A stretch of DNA of 64,000 nt from Hevea brasiliensis (GCF_030052815.1 NC_079498.1:75440992-75504991); one strand, 5' to 3'. Counted from the first letter of the stretch, positions 1 to 10,757 are shown. Translations and numbers: made by a program. The notes: generated by a model not told the origin, from the letters alone.

Positions 1-930
1 GGCAAAAGGGAAGATGATTATGTCATAACTGAAAACTGGTTGGACAGAACTGGAAGAGTTTTGAAACAACTTCATTCTACTCCAGAGCAGAATTTGGAAG
101 CTGCTGTATCACTACTGTAAGATGATGCATACCAATGGTGGGATACAGTGACTAGTGAAGTGCCACTAGAACAAATAACTTGGGATTTCTTTCTCTATGA
201 GTTCAGAAAGAAGTATGTCGGCAGTGTATACCTGGAAGAGAAGAGAAGGGAGTTTATTCCCATATGACAGAGATAGCTAACAGTGGCTGAATATGAAAGA
301 GAATTTGTTAGACTGAGCCGCTATGGGTGAGAAATAGTCCCTAATGAGACCGAGAGATGCAAGAGATTTGAGGAAGGACTCAATGATAACATTAAAGTAA
401 TGATTACAGCCTTGGAGATTGCAGAGTTTTCCAAGTTAGTGGAAGCCGCACTGAAGGTTGAAAAAGTTAGAATAAATGAGCATAACAGAAGGGACAGACA
501 GCAGAAAAGAGGTCAGGGCCAGACCAATACATCTTCTGCCCCTAATAAGAAATTTAGAGGTTCGCCTACTCAGAGTTTTAGTAGAGCACCAAGTCAGGGT
601 CAGTGACAGAGGCCCAAATCTCAATTTTCATAGAGGAGAGGCCAGTCCACACCTTCAATGGCTAGCTCTCCAGGGACAGGGTTTAAGGGACCAGCCCCAA
701 CAGTATCTGTTGCTTGCCCACATTGCCAAAAATGGCATAAGGGGGAATGTTGGAGGATAATAGGTTCTTGTTTATGGTGTGGATCTACAGACCACCTAAT
801 CTGAGATTACCCACACAAAACTGCTACATCTACTCTCGTATCAACTGATAGGCCTGCCCCTCCAGCTCTAAGTGGTAGAAAGTCGGGTAAGGCTAAGGCT
901 TCAGATTTTTACAGAGACACAGACGTAGTG
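1..930 (+). pseudogene. H gag (capsid and nucleocapsid), 5' truncated by window edge, multiple stops
   Basis: Gag forms the cytoplasmic virus-like particle and packages RNA. The reading matches the gag of element B codon for codon over long stretches, including the block around ENWLDRTGRVLKQLH and the KRFEEGLNDNIK segment. Nucleocapsid motifs are seen near 715-815: a CxxC...HxxxxC pair followed by a second C-x2-C-x4-H knuckle whose last Cys is Tyr. In-frame stops include TAA at 118-120, where B has CAA, TGA and TAG near 265-280 and TGA near 328. The start codon is outside the window. It cannot make a full Gag. Confidence 0.8.
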
Positions 931-931
931 C

Positions 932-1521
932 GTGGAGAGAGCAGAAGGTAGAAAACCAGCCAGAGCCTATGCTATAAGGGCACAGGAGGAACAGGATGTT
1001 CCAGATGTCATCAAGGGTACGTTCCTCCTCTATAATACTTTTGTGAATGCATTAGTGGATCCTAGATCTACTCATTCATATATTTGTATCAAGTTGCCCA
1101 TAAAAAAGGGAATACCAGTAGAGGAAAGTGACCAAGACATCCTGGTCACAAATCCACTAGGCCACAGTGTGGTAGTAAACAAGGTGAATAAGGGTTGTGC
1201 ATTGAAAATTCAGGGGAAAGAGTTCTTAGCAGACTTAATCGAACTGCCTTTTCATGAGTTTAACGAAATTTTGAGAATGGACTGGTTATCCTATCATTAT
1301 GTAATGGTAGATTGTAAATTGAAGAGAATCTCTTTGAAAACTACTGAGAATGAAGAAATAACAGTTGTGGGTGAAAGGATAGATTCCTTGTCTAATGTCA
1401 TCTCACCTATAGTTGCAAAGAGATGGATGAGAAAATGGTGTGAAGCCTATCTGGCACACGTGGTTGACGCTAGGCAGGGTAAACTTGACTTGTCTGACAT
1501 ACCCACAGTAAGAGATTTTCC
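932..1521 (+). pseudogene. H aspartic protease region
   Basis: About 195 open codons matching the protease region of element B. The active-site loop reads ALVDPRSTHSY, where B has DPGSTHSY, so the catalytic-loop Gly is changed to Arg. The next conserved block is DQDILVTNPLGHSVVVN, and RMDWLSYH stands where related elements have GMDWLSRH. The protease would cut the Gag-Pol polyprotein. Replacement of the loop glycine should inactivate it. The frame ends just after TVRDFP, where the RT-coding region is deleted. It has no independent start, as it is part of gag-pol. Confidence 0.8.
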
Positions 1522-1523
1522 CT
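1515..1523 (+). other. Deletion junction: RT core of H removed
   Basis: The H sequence jumps from the segment after the protease (VRDFP) straight to the segment just before RNase H ([10 protein letters not shown]). In element B these two sites are about 830 bp apart (near 40164 and 40990) and both contain a CTTCC/TTTTCC-like string. H keeps one hybrid copy. This is the expected trace of illegitimate recombination at short direct repeats. The lost part includes the YxDD-type catalytic segment. Confidence 0.75.
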
Positions 1524-1536
1524 GATAGTTGCTCCA

Positions 1537-2034
1537 ATGACCAAATTACTACACAAGAATATGAAATTTGACTGGAATGACAAGTGTCAAGCCAGTTTTG
1601 AGAGGTTGAAGGCTATGTTAATAGAGGCACCAGTGTTAACACAGCCAATGTCTAGAAATGACTTCGTAGTCTACAGTAATACCTCACATAATGGGTTAGG
1701 GTGTGTACCCATGCAAGAAGGAAAAGTGTTCGCATATGCTTGCATGTAGTTAAGGCCATATGAAAAGAATTACCCTACTCATGATTTGGAGTTAGTAGCA
1801 ATTATCTTCGCATTGAAGATATGGAGGCATTACTTGTATGGAGAAAAATGCTACATATACATAGACCATAAGAGTCTAAAGTATTTGCCAACCCAGAAGG
1901 AACTTAATTTGAGACAGAGGCGATGGATTGAATTCCTGAAAGATTATGATTGTGTGATTGACTACCATCCTGGGAAGGCAAACGTAGTCACTGATGCCTT
2001 AAGCAGAAAATCTATTGTAGCATTAAGATCTCTG
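1537..2034 (+). pseudogene. H connection and RNase H domain
   Basis: RNase H degrades the RNA template during reverse transcription. It is seen as VVYSNTSHNGLG (the first catalytic Asp of [10 protein letters not shown] is Asn here), [18 protein letters not shown] with the conserved Glu, [17 protein letters not shown] with the next Asp, and [14 protein letters not shown] with the last. A TAG stop at 1747-1749 breaks the frame. Loss of the first Asp and the stop make it inactive. It is preceded directly by the RT deletion junction. Confidence 0.8.
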
Positions 2035-2793
2035 AATGCCCAACTGTCCTTAACTCATGACAGAGTTATTTTGGCTGAGTTGCAAGTGAAGCTGAATCTG
2101 TTACAACAGATACAGGATGGGCAGAAGACAGATGAGAAATTAATGGCTATTATGGGCAAAATCACTGAGGGAAAGGAAACTGAATATGAAGTGAAAGAAA
2201 ATGGGTCCCTGTACTATAAAGAAAGAGTGTGTGTACCAGATGATAAAGAGTTGAAAACCAGTATTCTGAGAGAATCACATAACAGTGTGTATGTTATGCA
2301 CCCAGGAAGCATAAAAATGTACCATGACCTGAAATTTTGATACTGGTGGCCAGGTATGAAGAAGGACATAGCTGACTATATAACTAGATACTTGACATGT
2401 CAGCAAGTCAAAGTAGAACATTAAGTTCCATCAGGTTTGTTACAACGTATAAACATACATGAATGGAAATGGGACCGAGTTACTATAGACTTTGTCAATG
2501 GTCTACCTCTCACTCGGAAGAAGCATGATGCAGTATGGGTGATTGTGGATAGGTTAACCAAATCAGCACATTTTCTGCCAGTCAGAACTGATTACTCACT
2601 AGAAAAGCTAGCAGAATTGTACATCAGTGAGATAGTTAGACTAGATGGAATTCCGATTTCCATTATATCTGATAGAGACCTGAGGTTTACATTTAGATTT
2701 TGGAAGAAACTACAAGAATCCTTGGGCACACAACTCTATTTTAGTACTGCTTTTCATCCTCAGATGGATGGACAGTCAGAAAGAATAATCCAG

Positions 2794-2873
2794 GTAAATT
2801 TTAAAACTCATTGAGTTATTGTAAACAATAAATTGAACTGATAATGATAATAATAACCGAACATATGTGATAG
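2794..2873 (+). other. Putative intron in H integrase
   Basis: Coding sequence ...ATC CAG stops at a GTAAAT donor, followed by 80 bp rich in A/T with stops, ending ...TGATAG before GTC CTC GAG GAT. Removing it restores phase-0 reading. Element B has a homologous 74-bp insert at the same codon; element C reads straight through there. The GT-AG ends and exact frame make a spliceosomal intron the best reading. Confidence 0.65.
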
Positions 2874-3021
2874 GTCCTCGAGGATATGCTGATGAGTTGT
2901 GTTACTAAGTTTGAGGGAAGTTGGGACAGATACCTTCCACTGGCAGAATTTGCATACAATAATAGCTATCAAGTTAGCATACAAATGGCACCCTATGAAG
3001 CACTGTATAGGAGAAAATGCA

Positions 3022-3026
3022 GAACA
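3022..3026. repeat. TSD of element A, left (gaaca)
   Basis: The five bases before the A terminus TGTAACACC recur exactly at 46427-46431 after the other terminus GTGTTACA. Integrase codons of H continue across the pair. Confidence 0.95.
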
Positions 3027-4189
3027 TGTAACACCCTCACTATAGCAATTACGTACATTCTACTGTTCTAGTGACTGGTGTCGGTTCGGACAGCTAGAAC
3101 ATCTGAAAAAATAATTAGACTAGAGTGAGGAGTCATAAATAACTAAATATTAATAAGAAAAATTTAGGAAAAATTTTAGAAATCAAATACAACCAAGTTA
3201 AATAAGCCGGTGCCCTAGCGATGGGTAACCCAGTGGGAAGTTGCGGTTCTTGCAATTAAGAGCCCTAGACCCAGGAGAAAATTCATTAAATAATTTTTGG
3301 GACTCCATAGAAGAGTCATTGAGGGTTCTATGGCATTAGAATGCCAAGAAAAGGTTTAGAAAAAATTTTCAATCGATACAGACAATTTTAGTCTGTTAAG
3401 CCAAACGGAGGGCATTTTGGTCATTTCGCCTAAAGAGGTGATTTTTGGCCAACTTGTCCAGTTAAGTAAATATTTATTATGACACAAAATGTGAATAAAA
3501 ATTGCAAAAAATTAAATTGAAAATGAGTAGCAAAGAAAAGAAAAGAAAATGAATTAAAATTGCAATTTTGACCTCATGCTTATGTCACTAAGCACTCTCA
3601 CCCAATCACATTGTGACACATGTCCATAAACCATTTAAAATGAGTAAAATGGACAGAAAAATTGAAGAAACAATCTGCTTCTTCTTCTTTCTACTAGCAT
3701 CACTCACTTCCCACACCCTTCCACCATTAAAAACTCCACCCAAGCTTCCAAATCTCTACCAAACCACCTCAAAAACTTGTCCTCCCTTCACTAAAAATTT
3801 CCCTTACCACTAGAGCAAGACTTGGGCAGCAATTAGAAGAAGAGAAAGTGGAAGAAAGTGAGGTGTGAACAAGCTTACAAAATCACCAAAGAGGTTAGTG
3901 CCATATTCTTTGCTTTTACATCTTTCTAATCATGAATTTGAGCTAAGTTAAGTTGAAAATTTGATAAAAATTGAATTAATGAGGCATGGTTATGTTCCAT
4001 GAAATTTTGGCAGCCTTGAAATGAGTTAGAGTTAGGAGAATTCTTTGGTTTAAAGTGACATATTAGCTTCCCCTCTTATAAATTATATGATTAGTATAGT
4101 AAATTAGGAGTAAGATGCATGAATTGGAGGCTTGGTCAATTAGGGTTAGGGTTTTGAAATTTAATTTTGGTGGTGGATGAAAATGGAAA

Positions 4190-4880
4190 TAAACTAAAGT
4201 TGTAATGGTCAATTAGTGACCATTTGGCTATGTTTGATTAGGAAATGAAGTGAGCAAGAATGTTGGAGTTGAGTTTAGGCATGCTGCCCTTGGTGACCTG
4301 CAGGACTAGTTGTGAGTCCAGCAAGTTTAGGCAGCTATAAATGGAGATGTATAGGTTCAATTGGTGCAAGACCAATTGGACATGAAACTAGACACATAAT
4401 GGCACAACTTTGGTGAAGAAACCATGCCCAAAAAACCAAACCAAGTTGACCAAAAGTTTGCCCTAATCCGGGTGACCTGCAATCTGCCTGGGCAAAATGA
4501 CTAAATGAACAGTATATGGTCATTTGGCCATAACTCAATGTAGAAAGGTCCAATTGACCTGAAATTTTACCAGCAATAAGCTAAGATATAGACCAACAAC
4601 TTTCATGAAGAAACCTGACCCAAATTATGACCATAACCTAGTCAAATTGTCAACCAAACTTAGGTTACCAAATCTGGCAGAACCAAATTGCCCAGAAAAT
4701 CTGGGTACAGGTCACTCCGACCAGTTATGGTAAAATGACCATAACTTGAGCTACAAAACTCCAACTGGAGTGATTCAAAAAGGGAATTAAAGAAGACACA
4801 ATAAGGAGCAACTTTGATGAAGAAAGGTTAGCCCAGTTTCCACTCTAAAATTGTCCAATGGAACAGTAAACTTAGGTAAT
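4190..4880 (+). repeat. Degenerate tandem module in A LTR
   Basis: Three or so diverged units each carry, in order, a CCATAACT-like string, a GGTCCAATTGACCTGAAA-like string and an ACAACTTT-TGAAGAAA string. The same module occurs in LTRs of A, B, D, H and, inverted, C. Its function is unknown. Confidence 0.6.
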
Positions 4881-5723
4881 AAAAACTGAAAATTTAGAAA
4901 TGCATCTAGGGGACTTTAAATTGCAATTGGCAATTAATACTAGCAAATGCAAAACTCAAAATGTGGGATCTTGTTGTAATTAGAATTAACATATCCATTA
5001 AGTATGAAAAAGTCAACATTTTGGTTGACTAGTAAGGTGAATAGTAATCAAAATGATTAGCAAACTAAGATAAAGACTTAGAACCAATTCTAAGCTTAAA
5101 TGCTTAGAATTGTATGACAAATGTGGACTATACATCTTAGCCAAAATTGTTAAAAAGAAATTAAGGCCATAAATTTGAAATCCATGAAATGTTTATGGAT
5201 TACTTGAAACATGAAAAATAAGTCACCTAATTGATGTGAATAGATAGTTAGGGCTTATATGCCCATTACAAATGGAATTCATAAAATATTAGTAATTCAA
5301 CTTGAAATATAAAATTTATAATTACATAAATAGATTCTTGAATGTATAAATGAGAAAGGAAAAATGTTTTGAATACAATGGTACATGTGAACCATTGTTT
5401 AGAATTGTGATCAATATGAATAACATAATGAATGAATAAATGAACTATATTAATGTATGAATGAGACATTAGTTCTCATTATTGTAGAAAGGAGAAGTAT
5501 TTTGAGTACAGTGGTATAAAAGGATAATTGATGTAAATTGTGATCATATAAATGATTAAATGAATATATGAATTATAATTTAAATTTATCATGAAATAAT
5601 GAAGTCATAAAACACAATATATTAATATTTAATGATATTATGTACCCTTGTATTGCCTAGACACGTGTGTCAGATTGGATAGATTGGCATGCCAATAGGG
5701 TATTGTTTTAGTAGTACTGCGAA

Positions 5724-5849
5724 AGGCTTTATGCCTGTATTCATGGCTTTGTGCCCGTATTCATGGCTTTATGCCCGCATTCATAGCTTTATGCCAACAT
5801 TCATGGCTTTTAAGCCTGATTATGTGTTATCATGGCTTTTTAGCCATAC
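5724..5849 (+). repeat. Short tandem array of GGCTTTATGCC units
   Basis: About five 20-bp units of the form TTCATGGCTTTATGCCCGCA, each with a GGC...GCC mini inverted repeat. The array ends in ATGGCTTTTTAGCCAT, a 6-bp-stem hairpin. Its partner in the other LTR is 33837-33962. Confidence 0.75.
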
Positions 5850-6433
5850 TGACTGCATACGTGGTTGACGTTCTGCGTCCCATGGTATGACGGCCCGAGA
5901 CACCACGGTGTCCAGTGCCAACGACCCGTTATCCAGTTTAGTTAGCCTGTCATAGGTTACTTAGGCAGTGAAATTTATTGAAATAAGTTAAGAATATTAG
6001 TAATAAAAAAACTATTAGAAATTAAATAAATGAGTAAGATGATCTAAAATAAATTAGAATAGTTATTTATTAGAAAGAATCGAAATGAATTGGACCGATA
6101 TCAAAATTTACTTATTATGAAATAATCTGACACAACCAAGAAAGTATTGAGAAAATACTAAAAGATTAGCAAAGAAAATTATAACATACATAAATATTGC
6201 AAATGTGACTTACATAATAATATAAGCATAAATTTATTATTTTTAGATCATTTTTCTATATACATTATTACTGTACATTGGCGAAATAAACACTTCCAAA
6301 GAAGACTAAATTAGCATAAAACATATTAAATTTTAGAAACCGCATGTGAAGTATAAATAAATCTTAATTATTTAAATTATGTTTTATTTCTATCTTTATT
6401 TGTATATTATTTCCTTGTTATATTATTGCACCA

Positions 6434-6451
6434 CTAAGCAGCAATGTTTAG
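6434..6451 (+). promoter_or_regulatory. Conserved LTR hairpin (A 5' LTR)
   Basis: CTAAGCA-GCAA-TGTTTAG, a 7-bp stem with one G:U wobble. It is homologous to hairpins in the B, C and D LTRs. The role is unproven; an RNA structure in the LTR transcript is likely. Confidence 0.6.
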
Positions 6452-6835
6452 CGCGATAGAATTGTTTCCTCGCGCAGGTACTGAAGGTAAAGCCCAGATA
6501 AAAATATTAAACAGAGATTTTAGAGTTCTGATCTGCAGAAGTGTCTGAAGTATTCAAGGTTGTCACCTCCTCAGCAATGCATGTAGATAGGGCCCATATA
6601 GATTTTATTTTATATTTTGTATAAAATGCTTAGATATTGTATTGTAATGTAAATTATGAACAGGTAATTAATAGGAATGCGATGTAAATTAATTAATTAG
6701 CTTTTTCATATGTAATTAATTTATATATCATGTAAATTATGAAATTTTGTAATTATTTTGTAAATTATGTAAATAAAGGAAATTTGAAAATTTTGCTTAT
6801 GTAATTTGAGAATGTTTACATATGAATTGAGTATG

Positions 6836-6840
6836 CATGG
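6836..6840. repeat. TSD of Ogre-like element, left (catgg)
   Basis: Repeats exactly at 29637-29641. The intact A 3' LTR has a single catgg at the matching site (near 34948). Confidence 0.95.
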
Positions 6841-7399
6841 TGTCGACACCATATTTTGGCCGATCCCCAGAATCAATAAACTTCGAAACCAATCCCTAGC
6901 ACTAAGTCTCTCCTTGCCATCTAATCACAGTTCCGATCTCTCTTCACAGAGAGTTGAGTCAATGCTAAGCTCTCGTATTAGTCAAAGCCTTACCAGTCTC
7001 TCAAATCATTCACTGATCTCTCAAGCCAATTGTCGAATATCCTAACCAGTTAACTGTATTCCCGATCTCTCTTGTCAGACAAGATTGGATTAACACCAGA
7101 AGCTTGCTGCCAATATTTATAATCGACCTCTCTTTTAAAAGTTTAGAAATAACCAAGCCAAGGTTCTAATCCGGTTTAATGAAGATCCCGATCTTAGATG
7201 TTCAAGCCAAAATTTTCAATTAAGTTCCATTTAGCAATCTCATGCATGTTGTATTTTCCAATCTCTCACACTTAGGATAATAATAGTTTTCAGTTGTTTC
7301 AATATACTCAGACAATCAAGTTTTTAGAAATTTTCCGATCACAACCATTCACCAAACAAAAAGGCATTCTATTTCATTTCATTGTAAAATTTGTACAAG

Positions 7400-9139
7400 T
7401 TATTCGGCTGGGGGATCACCCCCAGCCTGATCTACATTTTGCTCATCCTCTCCTTCCTCTTCACTATCCTCACCCTCGCCCCCGGGAGCCAGGTCGGCCA
7501 TCCAAGAGAAGTCCTCTTCTGGGTAACGCTTCTGGAGTTCGGCCAAGAGGTCCTTGTGAGGATTCACATAGGCACCAGCTATCCCTGTCACCATTTTTTC
7601 GTCTTTCACCTTAAGCTCCTCGATAAGTTGGGCGACCTGAGAGCACGATCCCTTTCAGCCAGAACATGATTCTGTTCGGCCACTCTGTCTTCATAGAACT
7701 TCACCCGCCCCTAACCTTGAGATATGTAATCTTGAGCGGATGCGAGTTGGGATCGGAGGGAAGCCATTTCCTGATTCTTTTTCTCGATCTCCTTGCCCAG
7801 GCGATGAGCCTTTTCCCGAACTATGGTCTGGTTCACCAGGCACTCCACGTTCAGGCTCATGGAGCGAGTCAAGATATCGTCAAGACTGTCCAGGGATAGC
7901 CTGTCCCGATCCTCCCGAAGGTAGATGGAAGACCCCAAGACTTTGGCAAAACCGGGGTTCTCCCGAATAGTCCGGTTATTCTTCAGGGACTCCATCAACG
8001 TTTGAGCGCCACAAGAAGAGGATTTCACAGAAGATTGAGAAGGACCCCTTTCTGTGCTTGGAGCAACTGGAGGGGGTGGAGCCGACTCTTCCTGTTGAGG
8101 AGGAGATAGGACAGCTTCAGTGATTGGCGGACCCGAAGGTCGGGACGGGCCTCCTTGCGTCTCCCCTGGTTCACGGCCGGGAGTTCGAAGCTTTTCCAAA
8201 CGCTTCATCTTCTTTACTTTCCGGGAGATCTCTTTTTCTTTCTTCCGCTTCCTAGAACCCTCATCACCTGCCATACCTGCACAAAGAAGAGGTCAGTGAG
8301 ATCGCTAAGGTCCTGAGATCTGAGATGTAGAAAATACCAGTGCCGAGGTCAGAGAGCGGAAGTTCGCGATCTTGGCCTGTGAGCAGCTGTATGTTCCAAT
8401 GGTGCAGCTCGGCAGTCACTGCATCTAAATAGGAATACTTTTGAGTGGCAGCCTGATTCTTCAGATCCATCACTATTAAGCTTTCCTCCTGGTTCAGGTT
8501 AATGCGCTTCGGAAGCAGGGGCCCCTAGTGCCTCCAGCTACGGGGGAAGTCCTCAAAGCAGGTCGAATTTTTGCTCCTCAGAATGAAGAAGCGGTTCTTC
8601 CAATTTTTAAGGGAGGAGGGCAGATCGGTGAAGAGTCCGCAATGAGGCTTCGCCTGAAAGAACCAGTGCTCGTCGTCCTTTCGGCGAGTTAGCCTGTGCA
8701 GTTCGGCCAACACCTTAGCCGTAGGTCTGATTCCCTTAGCTTGGCACAGACCTCGGAAGGCTACTAAGATCCGCCACGAGTTAGGATGAACTTGAGCAAT
8801 GCACACCCGGTGAAGTTTTAGGACCTCCTTGAAGAAGTCATCCAGAGGGAACCGAAGACCGGCCTTTAACTGTTCCTCGTATACCATAACCAGGTCATTC
8901 TCTTCAAAGAAGTGATTGGCTCGGTGATCGCCGTGGCACTAGATAAGTTCGTACGAATCAGGGCGGATATTGTACTCCTGGCTAAACGATTGTAGATCGG
9001 ACTCTTGTAAGATCGAAGGCAGCTCGTCCATAGGGAGATTCTCCCTCCCTGAAGAAGGTACGTGCCTTGATGGTCCGATCCGCCCCCGAGCTGGAACAGA
9101 GGCCCTAAGAGTCGTTTTGTTAGGAACCAGATCGGACAA
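7400..9139 (-). pseudogene. Antisense gene in Ogre 5' LTR (Transposase_28-type plus coiled coil), broken copy
   Basis: Left-LTR copy of the gene described at 24699-26550. Exon 1 remnants at 8525-9139 keep the PLDDFFKEVLKLHRV and VHPNSWRILVAFRGL blocks. A TAG follows SWRH at 8525-8527, and another TAG interrupts the segment near 8939. Exon 2 (7711-8274) is open through MAGDEGSRKRKKEKE and a Pro-rich linker to YISQG, where one inserted base shifts the frame. The 430-bp deletion near 9105 removed the true start and TATA box. It keeps CAA/CAG codons where the right copy has stops, so the two LTRs decayed independently. Confidence 0.75.
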
Positions 9140-9213
9140 ATATATCAGAGATCAGAAAATAATCAATAAGATAATAATTGGAGAAACAAGATTTTTATTT
9201 CCAAAAGATCGGA

Positions 9214-9336
9214 TCACATCATTTGGGCGATCTCTAGGGATCGGATTACAATAAAGGTCTAACTACATCATTTGGGCGATCTCTAGAGATCTGATTACAT
9301 TGAAGGATTACATCATTTGGGCGATCTCTAGAGACC
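9214..9336 (+). repeat. Three tandem copies around a GATCTCTAGAGATC palindrome (5' LTR)
   Basis: About 45-bp units beginning ACATCATTTGGGCGATCTCT. The middle unit holds the perfect 14-bp palindrome at 9278-9291. The same array is at 26983-27105. Confidence 0.8.
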
Positions 9337-9388
9337 AGTGGGACATCCTATCTAAAGAGTCCCAGGTTTATAACTGATCCCAAGGGTG

Positions 9389-9601
9389 TCACCGACCGGA
9401 GCTTAATCCGCTATCGGAACACCCAATGTGGAAGGAAACCGCTGTCGGAACACTCAATGTGGTGAGAAGCCGAATGAACTTGAGGAAGCAATCGCCAAGG
9501 GTCAGCGGAGCATCAGACAAGGTTATGCGATCACCGGGGTCGTAAATTTTCAGTCGAGGAATAAGGAAGTCCATCGGAGAGGGATCAAAAACCACAATCA
9601 T
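9389..9601 (-). CDS. Small antisense ORF in Ogre 5' LTR, hypothetical
   Basis: Reads MIVVFDPSPMDFLIPRLKIY and continues to 70 residues. It is conserved in the 3' LTR (27137-27370), where it runs 7 residues longer because the left copy has TGA for CGA. A TATATATA lies 90 bp upstream on the same strand (9692-9699). No family is recognised. It may be a separate small gene or part of a longer antisense transcript. Conservation between LTR copies alone is expected from replication and does not prove function. Confidence 0.35.
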   Translation of the reverse strand: MIVVFDPSPMDFLIPRLKIYDPGDRITLSDAPLTLGDCFLKFIRLLTTLSVPTAVSFHIGCSDSGLSSGR

Positions 9602-9691
9602 GGCCGGAACGACCGCCGGAGCAGCTAGAACTGGAAAAGAAAGAAGGAAGAGAGAAAAATCAGATGAAGGAAATGTCTCTGTCGTCAGGGG

Positions 9692-9699
9692 TATATATA
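9692..9699 (-). promoter_or_regulatory. TATA-like box for the small antisense ORF (5' LTR)
   Basis: TATATATA, about 90 bp before the ATG at 9601. It is symmetric, so strand assignment rests on the ORF position. Confidence 0.35.
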
Positions 9700-10324
9700 G
9701 GGGGAAACGGGCATTTATTGCTGAGCAGAAAACGAAGCGAACGCCTCGGGAATCGAGGGGAAATTAATGCTTTGACCAGACCGGACCAGAGAAAGGGAAA
9801 GATCGGAATAATAGATCGGAAGATGGGAGACCAGCATGAAAGATCGGAAAAGAGCATGTAAAAGAGATCAGAAAGAGGGAAGATCGGAAGGCAAAAAGAA
9901 TAAGACAAATCCCAAATAACCGTCGTCAGAATCAGAGCCGAGGTAGTTAAAGCGTGGCAGACGAGATCTCCACCGCACGCCTAAGAATCGCCCGCAATCT
10001 TGCCGGTGCGGGGTATGTCATGACGATCTGTACATCCCAATCCCCACCGTTGATCTCACTGGTAAGGACAAACCCGGAACCCTTGGATCAAGAGAGAAGA
10101 CGACAATACCAGCGTCTTTCGCTCTTAGCCCTCAGATCGTTCCGGACGAGAAGATTTGGGACCGTCAGATTAAAAGAAGAAAAGGACAAATATTCTGAAG
10201 AGTGATCTCAGCCATTCATTTTGATTCTCTTTAATTCCTGAACATCCGATCATGTCCTTCGAAATCTTAACCCTCCATCTCCCTCAAAATAAATCCTGAC
10301 CCTTCATGGGGAGCACCCGATTCC

Positions 10325-10332
10325 TATAAATA
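10325..10332 (+). promoter_or_regulatory. Ogre sense promoter TATA box (5' LTR)
   Basis: TATAAATA within CCTATAAATACC, followed about 30 bp later by an A-rich start region. It is identical in the 3' LTR (28087-28094). It places the U3/R boundary near 10360 (inference). Confidence 0.65.
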
Positions 10333-10737
10333 CCTGCATGAAAAACTGTTCAAGGGACAGGCAAAAAAAGAGAGGTAGTTATTATAGCGGAAGAACTTTG
10401 AAATTTGATTCAGTTTGTTACTCTGCTACTTTCAAGTTTTGATTAGAAAGACTTTTGAAACTAGTTTTCTACAGTGTTTTCTTGAAAAGGATTCTGAATA
10501 CTGGAACTCTACATTTTCAGTTTGTTCATTATCCGGTCACACTCTCACTTTCAGCCCTTTATCATCTCTGTCTTCATTCCCATTATTCAAGCTCAATTTC
10601 ATTTCACTCGATTTTTATCTTAATCTTATTGCATTTTAGCTAAGCACCCTTCAGTTCACAAAGAACATCAGCCCTCAAGCTAATCGATCATTGTCTTATT
10701 TCTATTTGTCTACCAGTAGTTATTTCAATAGATTTGG

Positions 10738-10757
10738 CTCCTTACAGGTAAGAGCTC
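10738..10757 (+). promoter_or_regulatory. Strong 5' splice site in Ogre leader (5' LTR)
   Basis: CTCCTTACAG|GTAAGAGCTC: the CAG|GTAAGA donor consensus at 10748, about 390 bp after the presumed start. The same CTCCTTACAG string recurs at 12051-12060 and 14981-14990 as acceptor-like sites, suggesting a leader intron. Confidence 0.5.

Larger units (their letters stand above)
2035..3026 (+). pseudogene. H integrase, N-terminal and catalytic parts, cut by insertion of element A
   Basis: Integrase inserts the cDNA into the genome. The zinc-binding segment is seen around 2270-2410 ([13 protein letters not shown]...YLTCQQVK; one Cys appears as Tyr) and the catalytic core around 2460-2790: D in [11 protein letters not shown] in ISDRDLRF, E in [12 protein letters not shown] at 2338-2340 and TAA at 2422-2424 (CAA in B) interrupt it. 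An 80-bp GT-AG insert at 2794-2873 splits the codons after the catalytic Glu. The frame is then cut at 3026 by element A and resumes at 46432. Confidence 0.85.
3027..6840 (+). mobile_element. Element A 5' LTR, first part
   Basis: Starts TGTAACACC. It is near-identical to 31172-34951 of the 3' LTR, differing by scattered substitutions and a roughly 30-bp block near 4858 missing from the other copy. It holds the degenerate triplicated module (about 4190-4880), the GGC/GCC mini-repeat array (5724-5849) and the CTAAGCA hairpin (6434-6451). No convincing coding sequence is seen. It is interrupted at 6840 by the Ogre-like element and resumes at 29642. Confidence 0.92.

Noticed and set aside
4335..4553. 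Minus-strand frame in the A LTR with resemblance to frames in B (44419-44898) and D (61316-61627)
   Set aside because: The likeness comes from the shared LTR DNA module; frames differ in starts and stops and have no recognisable domain.
7294..7970. Overlapping plus-strand open frames of 76-106 codons in the Ogre LTRs (also 24593-25652)
   Set aside because: They lie opposite the antisense gene, whose domain and coiled-coil content explains the openness of the other frames.
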